DNA from: JAVBQJ01 sp031549115
GTDB taxonomy: Bacteria; Verrucomicrobiota; Lentisphaeria; Victivallales; Victivallaceae
DNA: 59,577 bases
Direction: 5' to 3'
Assembly (NCBI GenBank): GCA_031549115.1
Contig: JAVBQJ010000001.1
Span: forward strand, 1-59,577
Of this stretch, positions 14,151 to 29,100 are shown piece after piece. The notes under the pieces are model-generated. The model was not told where the DNA came from. It did not search any database and saw nothing but the letters and a program-made list of their open reading frames with translations. Within the stretch, counting starts at the first letter, position 1. The number at the start of each line of letters is the position of its first letter. A program made the translations under genes and the position numbers.

Positions 14151-17100
14151 TTACACGGACAGGAAAGCCGCAATCGCCCGGTCCACACTGTCCTGGAACG
14201 CCGGATGACGCTCCTGGATCTCTTCACGTTCCGCCAGGGTGGCAAACGCTTCCATCCAGTCGGCCCGGTCATTCACTTCGTCCCGCTCGATCGTCATGAT
14301 CCGGTTGTTGTCAAGCGGATTCAACGTCACGCCGTCATCCAACAACGTATCGTCGATCGGCGAGCCATACACCGTGTAGCCGCCCAACAGACCCAACCGC
14401 ACCGGAGCCGCCAATGCCGACCCGCGTTCCACCAACTGCGTATCCAACGGGTTGGTTTCCGCGTTGCTGTTCCACTGGAAGCGCATATTCGCCAGGCTCA
14501 ACTCGTACTGGTTCCGTTCCGGATCCCGGATAAGCGTGCTGACAAAAGCCATGTCCCGCAGATTTCGCTGGTAGAGATTGAGTCCGCCAACCAGCGGATC
14601 GTTCTTGCCCGCGAAATCGAACCCGGCGGCCGCATAAGTGAAAGTTGTATTCCCGGAAACATTGTAAACCGTCGATCCCTTCTCGGTCGGCTTCAACTGC
14701 GTCCACTGGCCGTCTCCATAGCCAAACAGCTGCGTATCCTTGAGCGGCCGCCGTTCGCTGGCGTCATACGCTTCCGAAAGGTCGACATTCAAATCGAGAT
14801 CGCCGCTGTCGATGGTAATCGAGCGATCATAAGCCTGAGACGGATTACGAAGCGCATCGCCGCCCGGCTGTCCGGTCTTATTCATCGGCGCGTAAGTTCC
14901 CAGACCGACCACATGATCCTGGTGCGTCGTGGTCATCACCACCTTGCCGACGTGTTCGGCATTGCCGATCCATACGCCGTTCCCCGGCAGTTGCGCCGTG
15001 GTCAGATTCAGGTAAACCCGGCCCAGGCCCCCCAGCATGAAGTACGCCGTGCTGTTATTGCCGACGATCGCGCCGCCGATCGACAAACGTCCGTCACCGA
15101 TATTCATCCGGCCGGCCCCATTGCCGAAGGTGAATGCGCCATCCACAGTCAATTCACTGCGTCCGGTCATATCCGCCCCCGCGGCATTGTCCAGCGTCAA
15201 ACCGCCCACCCGGGTGGTTCCGGATTCCATATCCAGAATCTGACGGGCAGTGCCGTTCAGAAGCAGCGTTCCCTGAATCCACAACGAATCGTAATTGGTC
15301 AGGTTGCCGCTCAACACCGCGTCGCCGATGGTGATGAAGTTACCGTAGTTGAGGAAGTCGCCGCCGATCTCCAGATCGCCGCCATTGTTCCACACGCCGT
15401 AGTTGGTCAGGTCGCCCTCGGTGCGCACCGCTCCGGTGACATTCAACGTACCGGCCGAACTCAATTCCTGAAGCGCCAGGAGATCGCCGCCGACCGTCAA
15501 ATCGCCGAAGTTCTCCAACGCGCCGAGCACCGTGACATCGCCGTCAACCGTGAAGCTGCCGTCGAGAACCGCGTTTCCGCCGACCGTCACCTCCGCGGCC
15601 GTGAAGCTGCCCGATGTGCCGAGGCTGCCGTCCACCGTCACGATGCCGCCGGCCGTGAAGCTGCCGTCACTGACCAGATCGCCGCCGACATTGACGTCGT
15701 TCTGCACCGTGACATCACCGCGCGATCTCCAACTGTCTCCGACTTCAACGGCCTCCGCTTCCAGCGATCCGAATGTGGTCAAACGCCCGCCGATCTGAAC
15801 CAGACCGGCCACCGTCACATCGCCGTCGGAGAACATATCGTTGCCGACCTGCAACCCGCCGGCCACTTCGAACTCGCCGGAGTTGATCACGCTGCCGCCG
15901 ACCAGAACATCGGAACCGGCCGTGAAACTGCCGTCGGTCGACAGATCGCCGCCGATATCCACCAATCCATCCGCCGTGAAAACACCCTCGTTGGTCACAT
16001 CGCCAGCCACCTTGACCGTGTCGTTGGCTTCGAACGTACCCTTGGTACTCAAGTCGCCGCCCACGTCAAGCGCGCCAATTACCTTGAACGTGCCGTCACT
16101 GGTCACATCGCCTCCGGCCGTCACGTTCTTCTCCGCAGTGAAGTTGCCGTTGTTGGTGATGTTGCCGTTGATCACAAGGTCTTCCTTGACCGTGAAGTCG
16201 CCTTCGGTAGTCAGGCTGCCGGTAAGTTCGATGCCGTTTTCCGCTACCAGCGTGCCGGTATTGGTCAGGTCGCCGCCGATCGTGATCAGGCCCGCCGCCG
16301 TGAGAGTGCCGGAATTCACCAGGTCTCCGGAGACGGTGACCGTGTTTTCCGCTACCAGCGTGCCGGTATTGGTCAGGTCGCCGGTGACAGTGATGGGCTT
16401 TTCCGCCGTCAGCGTCCCGGCATTGTTCAGGTCGCCGTTCACCACCATGTCGACCTTGACCGTCGCAACGGTATTCTGGCCGGTCACCAGGCCGCCGACG
16501 TTCATTACGCCGTCAATCACATAATTGCCCTGCACCAGAGTCAGCACTCCGCCGAGCTCGACCCCGAGGATACTGCTGATCGCGTCCGGATCCGAGAAAT
16601 CCAAGCTCAGGCTGCCGTCGCCCTGGAACGGCGCATCGGTCGTCAGGGTCAGGCCGGACAAACCGGCATCGCCGGTCACCTTGATCGGATTCTGGCTCGA
16701 GAGCACGATATCGCCGGAAACAGTTACCGAGCCACCCAAGGCGATGGTCCCGTCTCCAGTCGTGTCCGTGGCCGTAATCGTCAGATTGTCGACATTGCGG
16801 ATCGTGTTCACCTGGACATCCATACCGGTAATGGTGAAGTCGTCGCCGTTGCCCACGAGTTCCTGTGCGAAAATCACCGTACCCTTTTCGGCTTCCACCG
16901 TCACCGCACCGATCCCGTCGGCTACCGTCACGTTGCCGAGGAACTGGACGCCGTGATCGATCGAAATCGTCGGTCCGGCAATCAACACATCGCTGCCGAA
17001 GATCACCGTGGCATTGTTGAACACCAGCTCCGTCCCCGCAGCGCCAACCGTAATGGTGTTGCTGGAGAACAGGCCCAACGTGCCGTAAATATCATCCGCA

Positions 17101-20100
17101 GCACCGTCCGGAATGTCGCCGAGCTGCAACTCGCCACCGGTCACGAAGTCCAAACGGCCGCCCTCGGCCACCGCAATGTTGCGGACATCGAACAAGGGGT
17201 CGCCTATGACGCCGTCCTGGCCGGTCACCTGAATGACTCCATCCTCCGACTCGAGCACGAATTTGAGGTACGCATCCGCCCCTACCGTCACCGAGTCCTG
17301 GTAACCATTGAAGTGCATGCTGTCCACCGCGGTCAACGTCGCCAGGCCGCTGGCCACCGACACCGAACCGTTGAAGACCAGATCGTTGGCCGTCACCTCC
17401 AGCAACGTCGTACCATCGAGCGCCGTCAGCGACTTGTCGAAAGTCGCCTTCGTCCCGGCGGTCATCTGGAGACTGCCGCCCAGAATCTGCGCGGCACCGG
17501 TCACCGTGATCGACTTCTTCGCCGTCACATCCACATCGCCGTCGAAGTCCACGTCATTGCGGAACAGAATATCGGTTCCGGCCGAAAGGTTGCTGTCCCG
17601 AACCGTCGAGGTCGTCACGCCGTCTCCCACCGTGATCGCGCCGGCCGCCGTCACATCCGTGTCGAACACCGACAGGAAAGAGACATCGCCGCCCGAAGTG
17701 ATCGAGCCGTTGACCCCGTTGATGACGTCCGCCGAAACATCGCCCGTCGCCATGATCGTGCCGTCGGTCAACGCCAGATTGCCGTCGATCTCCAACGAAC
17801 CGCCCAGGTTAAAGATGACATCGGAAACCGTCATCGCCGGATCCAGGCCTTCTTGGTTGAGCACGGTGACTTCAATCGCCTCCTTGCCGGAGAGATTGAG
17901 CACATTATCCTCCGCGCCCACGCCTTCGACCATGAATGTCCCGCGCACCACCAGCTCCGTACCATCGAAGTCCATGTCGTGCGTGCCGTCGGCCTTGACG
18001 ATCAGGTTGCCGTATTCCATCGAACGCAACAGATCGGCTTCCTGGCCGTAGATCACCGTCGACTTTTCCGCCACCAGGAACACCAGATCGGCAATGTTCG
18101 CATCCTTCACATCGATGGTGAGGGTGGCGCCGTTTTCCACATCCATACGGCCGATCATCGACGTATTGTTGTCGATCGCAAAGGTGCTGCCATCCTTCAT
18201 CTTGACCTGCCCCAGAGGGCCGATCTCCCAGATGCCGTTGTAATTTTTGCCGTTGAACTGCCCGTTCAGGATGTAAACGTTGGTCGCATACATCTCCAGC
18301 ACCACATCCGGCAGCTTGAAGATGCTGTCGCTGCCGGCATTGCCATCCTCGTCCTTCCAGTTGACCCCGACGTTGGCGGCAACATCGTCGCCGTTGAGCG
18401 TATAGGTCACCGTGATCCGCTGATAGGCGCCCATCGTGATCTTGGACGGATCCACAGCGCGAACGCGTCCGAGCTGGTCACGCGAGACGGTCAGGCTCGG
18501 ATTGCCGCCGATCGCGCCCACACCGTCGTAAACATAGACGATGAAGGTCGGAATCGTACCGGCCATGTCCTTGATGCCGCTCAATTCCAGCACCGAAGTC
18601 GCCAGACTCAACGCTTCCCACTTGGTCGTGCCGCCGGTGCCGTCGCCCATCCGGTACGAATGCGCGTCGATCGAACCCGCCGGCAAAGCCGTACCGCTCA
18701 AAGTTCCCACCACACTGTAGGTGACCGTGCCGTAACTGGCCCGATTGAGATTCAGGTGAATGTCATTGCGGGTCGCGCGTCCCGGCTTGACCGCGTCGAC
18801 AATCGCCAAATCCGTGTTGACGAAATTCTGCGCCACGATCGTGTTGTCCATCGACAAGGTTCCGGAAGTCATATAGATACCGCCGCCGAAGGCATTGTCG
18901 GACGGCACGTGCACCGGCTGACCGTAACCGGCAATGTTGTTGGTAAGGGTCACGCTCTGAAGCATAACTTCGCCGTTGCCGACGAAGAGGCCGCCGCCGT
19001 TGCCGACCGCCGTGTTGTTGGCAATCGTCGTATTCACGATACGGATGCTCATCCCCGCGGTGCCGACAATGTAAATACCGCCGCCATGGCCATACGCGCC
19101 GGGATATCCGGTCGCAGTGTTGTTGACGAACGAACCTTGGCTGATCGAAACCAGCTTGGCATTGGCGATGTATACCGCACCACCCGCGACCGCGGCGTTG
19201 CCGGCCATCGTCACTCCAAGCCCGGTGGCTTCGTTGCCGAAGATCACGTTGCCGCTTGAGTTGATGTACATCGCGCCGCCCAAGCCGTAGCTGGAGTCGG
19301 TCTTCGCCGAGGCGCTGCTGTTGGCGATATAGACATTCTCCAGCGTCAAATCGCCGCCGTAGAAGTACACCGCGCCGCCGTTGCCGTTCTGCGCCGTCGC
19401 TCCATCAATCGTGACATCGATAAAACTGGACGCAGTCAGCGCGTTGGCAATATACACCGCGCCACCGTCACCGCCCGCCGTGGTGTTGTAGATCGTCACA
19501 TTGGTGAGGGTGGCCGCACCTTCGACGTAAATCGCGCCACCGTTGCCGCCCGCAGTCATCGAGCCGGCATCGAAATCCGGATCATCCGGATCGGCCGCCC
19601 GGTTGAAGTTCACCGTATTCAGCACCAGGTCGCCGTTGGCGACGTAAATCGCACCGCCGTCGGCCTTCGCTTGCGAATTCAGGAAGTCGACGTTGATCAG
19701 CGCCAGATCGCCGTTGGCGAAAATCGCGCCGCCCTGCTGCTGATGCGACTCCGTGCCGATCGCCGCGGTATTGACTACCGTCAGCGCAACCGACACATCG
19801 TCCGGATTGACCGGCAGATCGTCGCCCATGATCGTCACCTGCAGCGGCTTCGGATTCGGCACTTCGAAACTCGAACCGTCGATGTTGAACGCCCGTGACA
19901 GATTCAGCGCATCGATCGTCAGGCCGTGGCGGTCGGTCGACTTCACCTGGAAAGTCAGCGAGTTGAAGATGTTCAATTCGCCGTACTTCAGCTCGAAGAG
20001 GTCGTGATACAACAGATTACCGTCCTCATCGGTCGCCTGTACATACTGCCGGATCGGATTGTCGAATTCGTCCAGGACGAAATTCCCGTCGGCATCCGTG

Positions 20101-23100
20101 ACATAGACCGGCTTGGTTTCCTGAATCTTGTTGCCGTCGTCGTCGAGAATGAAGTCGCCGTTTTCGTCCACCAGGTAGACCGGATTGCCGTCGTCGTCAA
20201 ACACCAGCTCCGTATCCGCAACCATTTGCTCCGCCACCCGGAAGATCACCGTGGCGCCGTCGTCGGCCAGATAAAGAGCCTGGCGCAGGTTGACGTTCCA
20301 GCCGTTGCGCCCGGAATAACCGGTATCGGTATCGACGAAGCTGTAGTCGTAATGAATGTTGCCGCCGGGCAACGCCTGATCCGCCACCGAGGTATCGCTG
20401 ACCACGTAGGTCAGCATTTCGTACGCCCCGATGGTGTTGCGTGTCTGCACCTGCTTCACATTCGGATCGGTACACGCGGTGCCGTCGGCATAAATCCACT
20501 TGCTGCCCGTCGTAGACGGATTGCGGTAGACCTCGACGCCGTTGGAGTCATATCCCCACGCGGTCAGGCCGCGCTGATCGCCCAAGGCGGCCGCATAAAT
20601 CTTGCCGAACACCGGATCGTCCACATCCAACAAAGCCCAATCGTAGATAGCGACTTGCTTGTCAACATTGTTGAGCGTATAGGCGATGCTGCCCGCGCCC
20701 AGGCGCAGGTTTTTGGTCATACCGCCGTTGTACTTGAACTCGCTCGACAAATACAGCTTGTCGACATAGCCGTTGGACTGCGTCCCCAGCGTATTGTTGC
20801 CGAGTTCGTCACCGAAGTAGTACTTATCGGTGTAATAGTCGGCTTGATCCGCATAGCCGAACACCGAACCGACGATATTGTTGCCGCCGCGACTGGAGAT
20901 CGGACCGCTGTATACGGTCAACTCGATGAAGTACAAGTCGCGTCCGACCTTCGGGTCGATGCCCGGGACGTAGTTGTTGGCGATGATATTGTTCGCCAAT
21001 ATGTATTCGGCTTTGCCATCGCGCATTTCGTTGTTGAACACCACCGCATAGCCCATGCCGTCATCATAACGGTGCGCTTCGTTGTAAGCAATGGTGTTGC
21101 CGACCAGCACCGCCTTGCCGCCGGATACATGGACCGCGGAGCCGCCGTAGGGGAAAACGGCATTGCGATCTCCGATATTGTAGTCCAGCTTATTTGCCGT
21201 CACCGTCGACGAGTACATCTCCAACGAACCGGAATACACAGCACAGAATGTCGGCGCATAACCGGGCAACGATTCCTCGTTGTCGTAGTAGTAACTGCCG
21301 TTGTAAATGCCGCCGCCCAATGCGGAAATATAGCCGGTATCGCCAACTCTGACCCAGAAGCCTTCCGCCACGTTGTTATCGATCGCGGAACGCACGATAT
21401 AGGCCTTGCCGACATTGGCGATACCGCCACCGATGCCGCCGAACTCCGTGGCCGCGTCCAGATTGAGGGCCTGCGCCCGGTTGTTGGTCACCGTCGAATC
21501 GTACATATACAACTCGCCGTTGGTCACCAGATAGAATTGGTTCCAGGACCGCTTGAGGATGTAGGAAATTTCGATATCGACGCCGCCAAGCTGAATCTTC
21601 CGGTCATTGAAGATACCGCCGCCCCAACCGGCAAAGGAACCGGCGCCGCTGAAATCGGCGTTGGTCGCCAACGAATCCTTGACCACGGTGTTGTGCATCA
21701 CCAGGCGGCCTTCGTTGAAGATCGCCCCGCCGCGGCCGGCGTCGGTGCCGCCGATCAAAATGGAACCGGAGGCGCTGATGACCTCATTATACCCCTGATG
21801 TCCGTTGGTGACGGTCAGGTTGTTCAAGCCGACCTGCGCCCAGTGGCTCAGGCCGCCGTCAAACGGGATAATGTAATCGGTTTCCCCGTTGGGCGCCTCC
21901 TTCGTCGACATCGCCGAAATCCCGTACTGGCCATTGTACGCCTGTACGAAGAAATTCGACGTCAGCTCCCGCATCTTTACCGTAGTGTAATCTTCCGTGT
22001 AGTCCACGTAGAACACCCGGCTCTGATCGCTGCCCGAAATCGTAATCCGCGACAGATCGTCCTGCGCCCGGAAGGTGCTGTCCGCCTTGAACCGGAAGCT
22101 GTAGGTGTTGCCGGTGACAGTACCCGTGGTATTCTGTTCGTATTGGTCCACCATGCCGACGATCACATCCTGCTTGATCGTGATCTGGCCGGACTTCAAC
22201 TCGATCGTGTTCTTCCCGTCCACATACATATTGTCCGAGAAGCGGATGTAGCGGTACGGATCGAAGATGAATTCCACCGACGAATTGTTCTCGCCGCCCA
22301 GCGTATAATTGTCCATCCAGTACAACGCTTCGCGCAGGGTGACACCGCCGTCGGTGAACTGGATTCCGCCTTCGGTCAAGCCGGTCAGCGCGGTCGCGAT
22401 GTCGTGCCACTCCTCGTTGCCGTTCTTGATGAAGTTGAAGCCGTTGGTCTGGTTGTCCAGATTGCTCGTCACCGCCATGTAGAAGTTCGGTTCGAACGCG
22501 CCGAGGCTGGTCCGGATCGTCTTCGCCACGTCATCTTTCTCGATCGCGGTCTTGACCGGATCCTTGCCGTCTTCGAGCACCACTTCATACCATTGCTCTT
22601 CGTTCTTGTCATACAGATAGAACTTATAAGTGTACGTGACCGTGCCGTCCTTGGCCACCACCGGAATCAGCTGCAGGCCGGTACGGACGTTGCCGCGCTG
22701 GTCGGTGGCAATGTTGAAATCGCCGTCAACGGCGCCGCCGGGACGAACTTCCAGATATGCCTTGGAGTTACTCGGATCCTTGACCGCGTAATGATAGGCA
22801 ATGCTGTTGGCCGACTCCAGCGCCATGGCCCGGGTCAGGTAGTTGGCGTGGTATTCCATCTCGTTCGAAAGATACAGATTCTTCGAAATCGAACTGTTGG
22901 TCGACGTCGAAGTGCCCACGATATTGCCCGCGCCGTCCAGCAGATTGGCCAGAGTCCGGTAGCCGTCGGCTTTGCCGGTCTTGGCGCTGGTCTTGTACGC
23001 GTAAATCGTATTCAGCCCCGTACGTGTGGTGGTTCCGGTCAGCAGCATCAGCCCTTCCGCGGTGAAGCTCGCACCGCTCATCGTCGCCTTACCGTTGATC

Positions 23101-26100
23101 AGGAACTGATCGTAGCGGAAGAAAACGTTCTGGCCGCTGACAATCTTCAGCGCGCTGCCCGTCGGCAAATTCGTCAACTCGACCGGCTTACCGGTTTCTT
23201 CGTAGAAGATATTGTTGGTCAGCGTCAACGCGAATTTCGCCGTCGCATCCGCCGAAGTGAAACCGCCGAAATACAATCCGGTAGTCCCGTTCGAGCTCAA
23301 TGTATTGTAAGCGAAAGTGGTATAGTTGAGCGTCAACGAATTAGTCAACCCTTCTATCCGCAACGCCGTGCCGCGGTTGGAACCGAACGAAACGTTGGTG
23401 AAGGAGGCGGACTTCATGGTCAATTCGTTGACCGTCTGCGACGCCACCGTCTTGACCGCCTTGGCAATGTAAATCGCACCGCCGAAGCCGGCTTCGTTGT
23501 TGTCGAAGCCGGAGTTGGTCACCGTCAATACCGCATTCGGCGATTCGATATAGAAGGCACCGCCCTTGCTCTCCTGGTTGAGTCTGGCAAACTCGACCGC
23601 CTTGCCGTTCACCGTCACCTTGTCGTTGACCACCACCCGGTTGTTGTCGAAGACATCCAGGTCGTTCATCGTGATCACCGGCGCCGGCTCCTGCACCGTC
23701 TGGCTGACGATGTAGAAGCCACCGCCATTCAAATACTTCGACAACGTGCCGCTGCCGCGGTTGGCTTCCAGCGCGTACTCGAAGAACTTATCCCAGCTGT
23801 AGAGCCCGGAGTAGTTGCCGCCGATCACCGTGTAATCCAGATTGATGTTGGCGACGTTCACCAGATAGGCGGCGCCACCGGCGCCGTTGGCCTGCACCTT
23901 GTTGATGTCGCCGGTGACATCGAATGCGCCTTCCCACCGCGTTCCACCTGTGTGGCCCGCCAGGTTGTAGAGGAACTGGACATTCCGGCCGGTCGAGAAG
24001 CTCTTCACCCGCTCAAGGTAAAGCGCGCCGCCGTAGGTGAACGCCGAGTTCTCCAGGAAAACGATGTTGGAGAACATGGTCACGGCGTTGATGTTGATGC
24101 CGTAAATGGCGCCGCCGTTGGCATACTGGTTCATCATGTTATTGATGGCGCCGGAGCTCAGGCCGCTTTCATGAGTCGCCCCCAGATAATAGGCGTTCCG
24201 GCTGTCGGTACCGGCTTGGTTGTTGTAGAAAGACACGTTGTTCTCGCCCGACGTCTTGTCGCCCAGCGCTAACGTCGTGCCATTCTGCGCATAGATCGCG
24301 CCGCCGGAACCGAAGATCGTTTCGTTGTTTTGGAACACAACCTGATACAGATGCAAATCACCGTACACGGAAATCGTGTTGAAATTATCCACGTACACCG
24401 CGCCGCCGTTGCCTTCGATCGCGACGTTGCCGTCGAAGAGGGTTCCGCTGGAGCTCTTGTTGCCGGCATGGATCGTAATGGTATCCACGCCAACCGCATA
24501 CAACGCGCCGCCGCTCTGGAACGCCATATTGGTGTAGAGGATCGAGTCATGCAAACCGAGCGAGCCGCCGGAAACAAAGAGCGCGCCGCCGTCGCCGAGA
24601 CTCATATTGTTATAGAACAACACATCGGTGAAGTTGATCCCGGCATTGCGGCTGGCGTAAATCGCGCCACCCTGGTTGGCTGCCTGGTTGGCGGCGAAGT
24701 AAGCCCCCGTCACGCTCCCAGTCGCCGTCAGATCGGCGATGAACATCGCCGCCCCGTCGTCCGCCACGTTGTCACGGAACTGGATGCTGCCCTGATTGAG
24801 GGCCGCGGTGGCCAGCACATCCAGAGTTCCGCCGCCGTCGCCATTGTAGGTCGGCTGGGTACTCAGCATGGAGGCCTTGGAGCCGGTCACGCTCAGACGG
24901 CCGCGGGCATAGATCCCGCCACCCTGCAGCGCCCGGTTGTTGTGGAACGAACTCGGCAACAGGCCGTAACTGCCGTCCGACGTGATCGTCAGCGACTTCG
25001 ACGAGAACACCGCGCCGCCGAACTGCTGCGCGAAGCTGCTCGCCACCGAAACATTGTTCAGCGTCAGAGTGCCGGTGTTGTAAATCGCACCACCGTTGCC
25101 GGCAGCGCTGGTCGGCGCCTCCGTGCTGGCGATCAGCGACAACCCTTTGTAGAGATAAAGACCGTCCATCACCACCGTCGCCGAAGCATTGGTAATGCTG
25201 AACACCCGGCCGTTATAACCGGCGTCGACGTAGGCGTGTTCGCCGCGGACCAGCGGGTACGAGCCCGTGTTGGCGCCGTCCACCAGCTTGATTGTCACCG
25301 ACTTGGTGATTTCCACGTCGTATGCCTTCACCCGCACCGCTTTGACCGACAACGTCGAACCAGCGGTGGCGGCATTGACCGCCATGGTGAAGTCATTGAA
25401 GCGCTCGGTCACTCCGGCCGCGTTGACCAGAGAGATGAACGCACCGTTCAATTCAAAGGCGCCGGCGTCGCGATATTGTTGATTGACGTTACCGGAAGCA
25501 TTATCGTACCCGCGCTGGTCGCTGCTGGATGTAGACATCGTCCAGTCCAACGCCACGCTCTTCTGCCCCAGCGCCATCGTATGCGACCAGCCGCCGTTGT
25601 CGGACAGATAGCCGTTCTGGAACAGGCCCACCGTAAATCCCAGCTGGGAACCGGTAGTCGAATAATAGTAGTCCGAAACGATGCTCCGCGGCGCAAAGTA
25701 GTAGGTGGTGGCAGGATCGCCGGCGAAATATTCCCCGTTCTGGATTTCCACCACGTTGTACGTTCCCGCTCCGGGCAGCCCCGCGTCCTTGTGACCCCAG
25801 ACATAGTCGTAGTCACCCAACTGATTGCCGACCGGCCCGGTCTTGAGACTCGTCGGCGTGCCGGTGGAGTAGTCTTCATAATGCTGGAACGCATTCACCG
25901 TCCGGTTCTTGGCGATGATCGAACCGCTGACGCCGCCGATGGCGCCGCAGTTATAGATACCGCCGCCGCCACCCTCGCCGGTGGCATGGTTGTAAGCCAA
26001 GGTGGAGCCGGAGACAGTCAATCCGCCGCCGACGCCGAGCGAAATTGCGCCGCCGTTGCCGCCGGCAATGTTGTACGCAAGGGTCGAATCCGCGATGTTC

Positions 26101-29100
26101 GCGACATTACCCATGGCAATACCGCCGCCGGAGCCGGCCGTCAGGTTGTAGGCAATCAGCGAACGCGTCACATTATAGGTGACTTCCTTCATATAATCCG
26201 GATCCCCCGGCGTACGGCCGTGGAGACCGCCGCCGCCCAGGCGCGAAATATTGTCCGTCAACGAGACATCCGTCAGATTGATGCTGCCGCCGGCGGGGGT
26301 AAACAAGCGCTTCGTATGAATGGCGCTGCCGTAATCGCCGACCGCGCCGGTTACCGTCAGGCGCTCCAGCGACACATTTCCCATCACCCAGACGATTGTC
26401 GAGGGGGTGGTGTAAAAACCGCCCCAGGCGGTGATAAACTCACCCATATTGTTGGCATCCAACACGGTGCCGCCCTCTTCCGCACCTAGAATCGTGATCG
26501 TGCGCTGGCCGCCGACAAAGCCGCCGGTCGAAACAATTTCCGTCCACATGGTATTCAACTGGACATTGAAATCGATCACCCGGGTATTGGCCAGGACAAC
26601 CGTGATATCCTTGTAGGCCTTCCCTTCCGCCGCGTATTCCCCCTTCGCGCCCATGCCCGTTTCGGAGTAGTAATCGGAGTCCAGGTTCCCCGACCGCAGA
26701 TTATTTCCGAAGCCGTTGATTTCATTCAGCGAGGTGATGCCGATGGTGACATTTGCACCCGCATAGGGATCGTAAAAAGACGCCATCCCGATGAAGCCGC
26801 GGTATTCAAAGGCACCGATATCCCGCGTGCCATTGACCAGATAACCGCGCTGATCGTACTCCAACGCACCGGAATTGGTGCCCTGGTTCACCAGAATGTT
26901 CTTCGTGGCGCCCTTGACCGTTTGCGTATACGAAAGCGTTTTGTTGGCGGCATCGATCTTGATCTGCGGGTACATCGCCTCAATGATCGCGATCATCCCA
27001 GCGTCCGGAACCTTGCTGGTGCTCATGCTCAGCACTCTCGTACCGAGCATCTCCTTGGCCGAAGACTCGCCTCCGGGAGAGATCGCCAGCGCCCGCGTCC
27101 AGCCGCCCTGGTCGGTCAGCCGGCCGGTGAAACGCAGCCCATCCGCGGTATCATACCGGAGCATGGTTTCGTATATGGCATCGCTGGAATACTGCGTCGT
27201 CGTCACCAAAGCATTGCTCACCGTACCGAAGTACTGTTCGATCAGAGCCCCGGAAATTCCCAGATCCGCCAACGTGGCCAACAGCATCTTGTCGGTCATC
27301 GCCTCCGTCGTGACCGACTTCATCACCATCGGATCGTACTGCCAGGCGGTATTGATCGGATTCGCGCTCAAAGCCTTGTCCTGATTCTGGCGGTATTGGA
27401 AAACAGAATTCGTGTGTTTGAATTTGACCGTCTTTCCGTTCACCGAAATCTTGTTCCCCTGGGCATCCAGGCCCCAGATATCGCCGATGCTCTTGAGCGT
27501 ACCGTCGGCGTTGTATTTGATGTTATTCATCGAAACCAACGAATTGACCAGAGTAAGCGTACCGCCGTCAACCGCCAGCGCTCCGGTAACCGTGGAAGTG
27601 AGAGATTCGTTCCAGCCCACCGTGACATTGGTCAGGCTCCACTTGCCTTTGCCGTTGACAAAGGCGAAGCGCAACGCGGAACCATCGCTGGCGTAGTTGA
27701 ACGCCACCGTGGTATTCGTCATTTCGACCGTGCCCTGCGCGTAGACCGCGCCGCCGACACCGCCATTCGCCTCGTTGTAGGCAAACAACGAATTTTCCGT
27801 CACCAATCCGGCCGTGTAATTGCCGTAGCTGATCTGGTAAATCGCGCCGCCGTCGCGCGCCGTATTGTACTGCAGGCCGGAATTGCTCAACATGATGTTG
27901 GCATTGAACATCGAACTCGACACGCTGTAGATGGCGCCGCCCTGATTGGCCGCACTGTTGTGCTCGAAGGTCGCCTGTTCGGCGATCACATAACCGCCCT
28001 TGTTGTACAACGCACCGCCCAGGTTGGTGGCCTTGTTGTCGACCAGCCCCACCTGCACCAGCACCAGGTTTTCCCGATTGTAAATCGCGCCGCCCAGGTC
28101 GGCGACGCCGCCGGTCAGCGTCATGCCGCCGATCCGGACCAGAATGCGCGAGGCCTCCTTACCGTTGTCGATATTGAAGATCCGGCTGTTGCCGCGGGCA
28201 TCCAGCATCGTGTCGTCCATCCCCTCACCCACCAGGATCAGATCCTTGGCGATCACGATTTCCGAACCGGCTTCCATCTGCCCGGCAGCATGATACTGGA
28301 AAAATTCATCGGTGATGCGGGTCTTGGCCAGATGCAGCTCTTCGCCCGCCTTCGCCGCGTCAACCGCAGATTGAATGTCCAGATAATAGTTGTTGTTGTT
28401 GGCGTTCCACACCATCGCCGCATTGTACTGGTAAGCGCCGACGCTGCGGTAGGTCACCCTTTTCACGCCGTTGTGGTCGTAGATGGCTTCATTGTAAATG
28501 AATCCGCGGGCGTCCAGATTGGTTTCTCCGGTATTACCGTCTTCACCATTGGAAATCGAACGGGTCACCGCCATCGTCAGGACCCAGCCGCCATTGTCCT
28601 GCAGCAGATAAGCACTGTTCTTGCCGATAAATTCACTTTCGCGGGAGCGGCCGAACAACGATTGCGGAGTAAACCAGACGCCATAGTTGTCGGTGACCGT
28701 TGTACTCCCGGTATTGTCGGTATCCAGAACCCACGACAAGTAGATATAGCCGCCCGCATTCCGCACGATACCGACATTGTACTGGTCCCGGATCATCGGA
28801 TCCGGATCGCGGCCGAAACCGTTGAAGGCAATCGTGGAGTTTTCCAGCGTCAATTCGCCGGCTTTTCCAACCATGAAACCATAGCCGGTATTGTAAGCCG
28901 CGGTGACATTCACGCCGTATATTCTGCCGTCGGCATAAACCGTCGCGCCATTGTAATAGGTATTCCCGGTGAGGATGTCCGTCGTGGTCGCAGTGGCGAT
29001 GTTGTCATTGATGGTCACCGCGTCCAGCATCGCCGCGCCGGGCAGGTGTTTGAACATCGTAATCTTGTCGTCGCCCTCTCCCTCATCGTACTCGAAGCCG

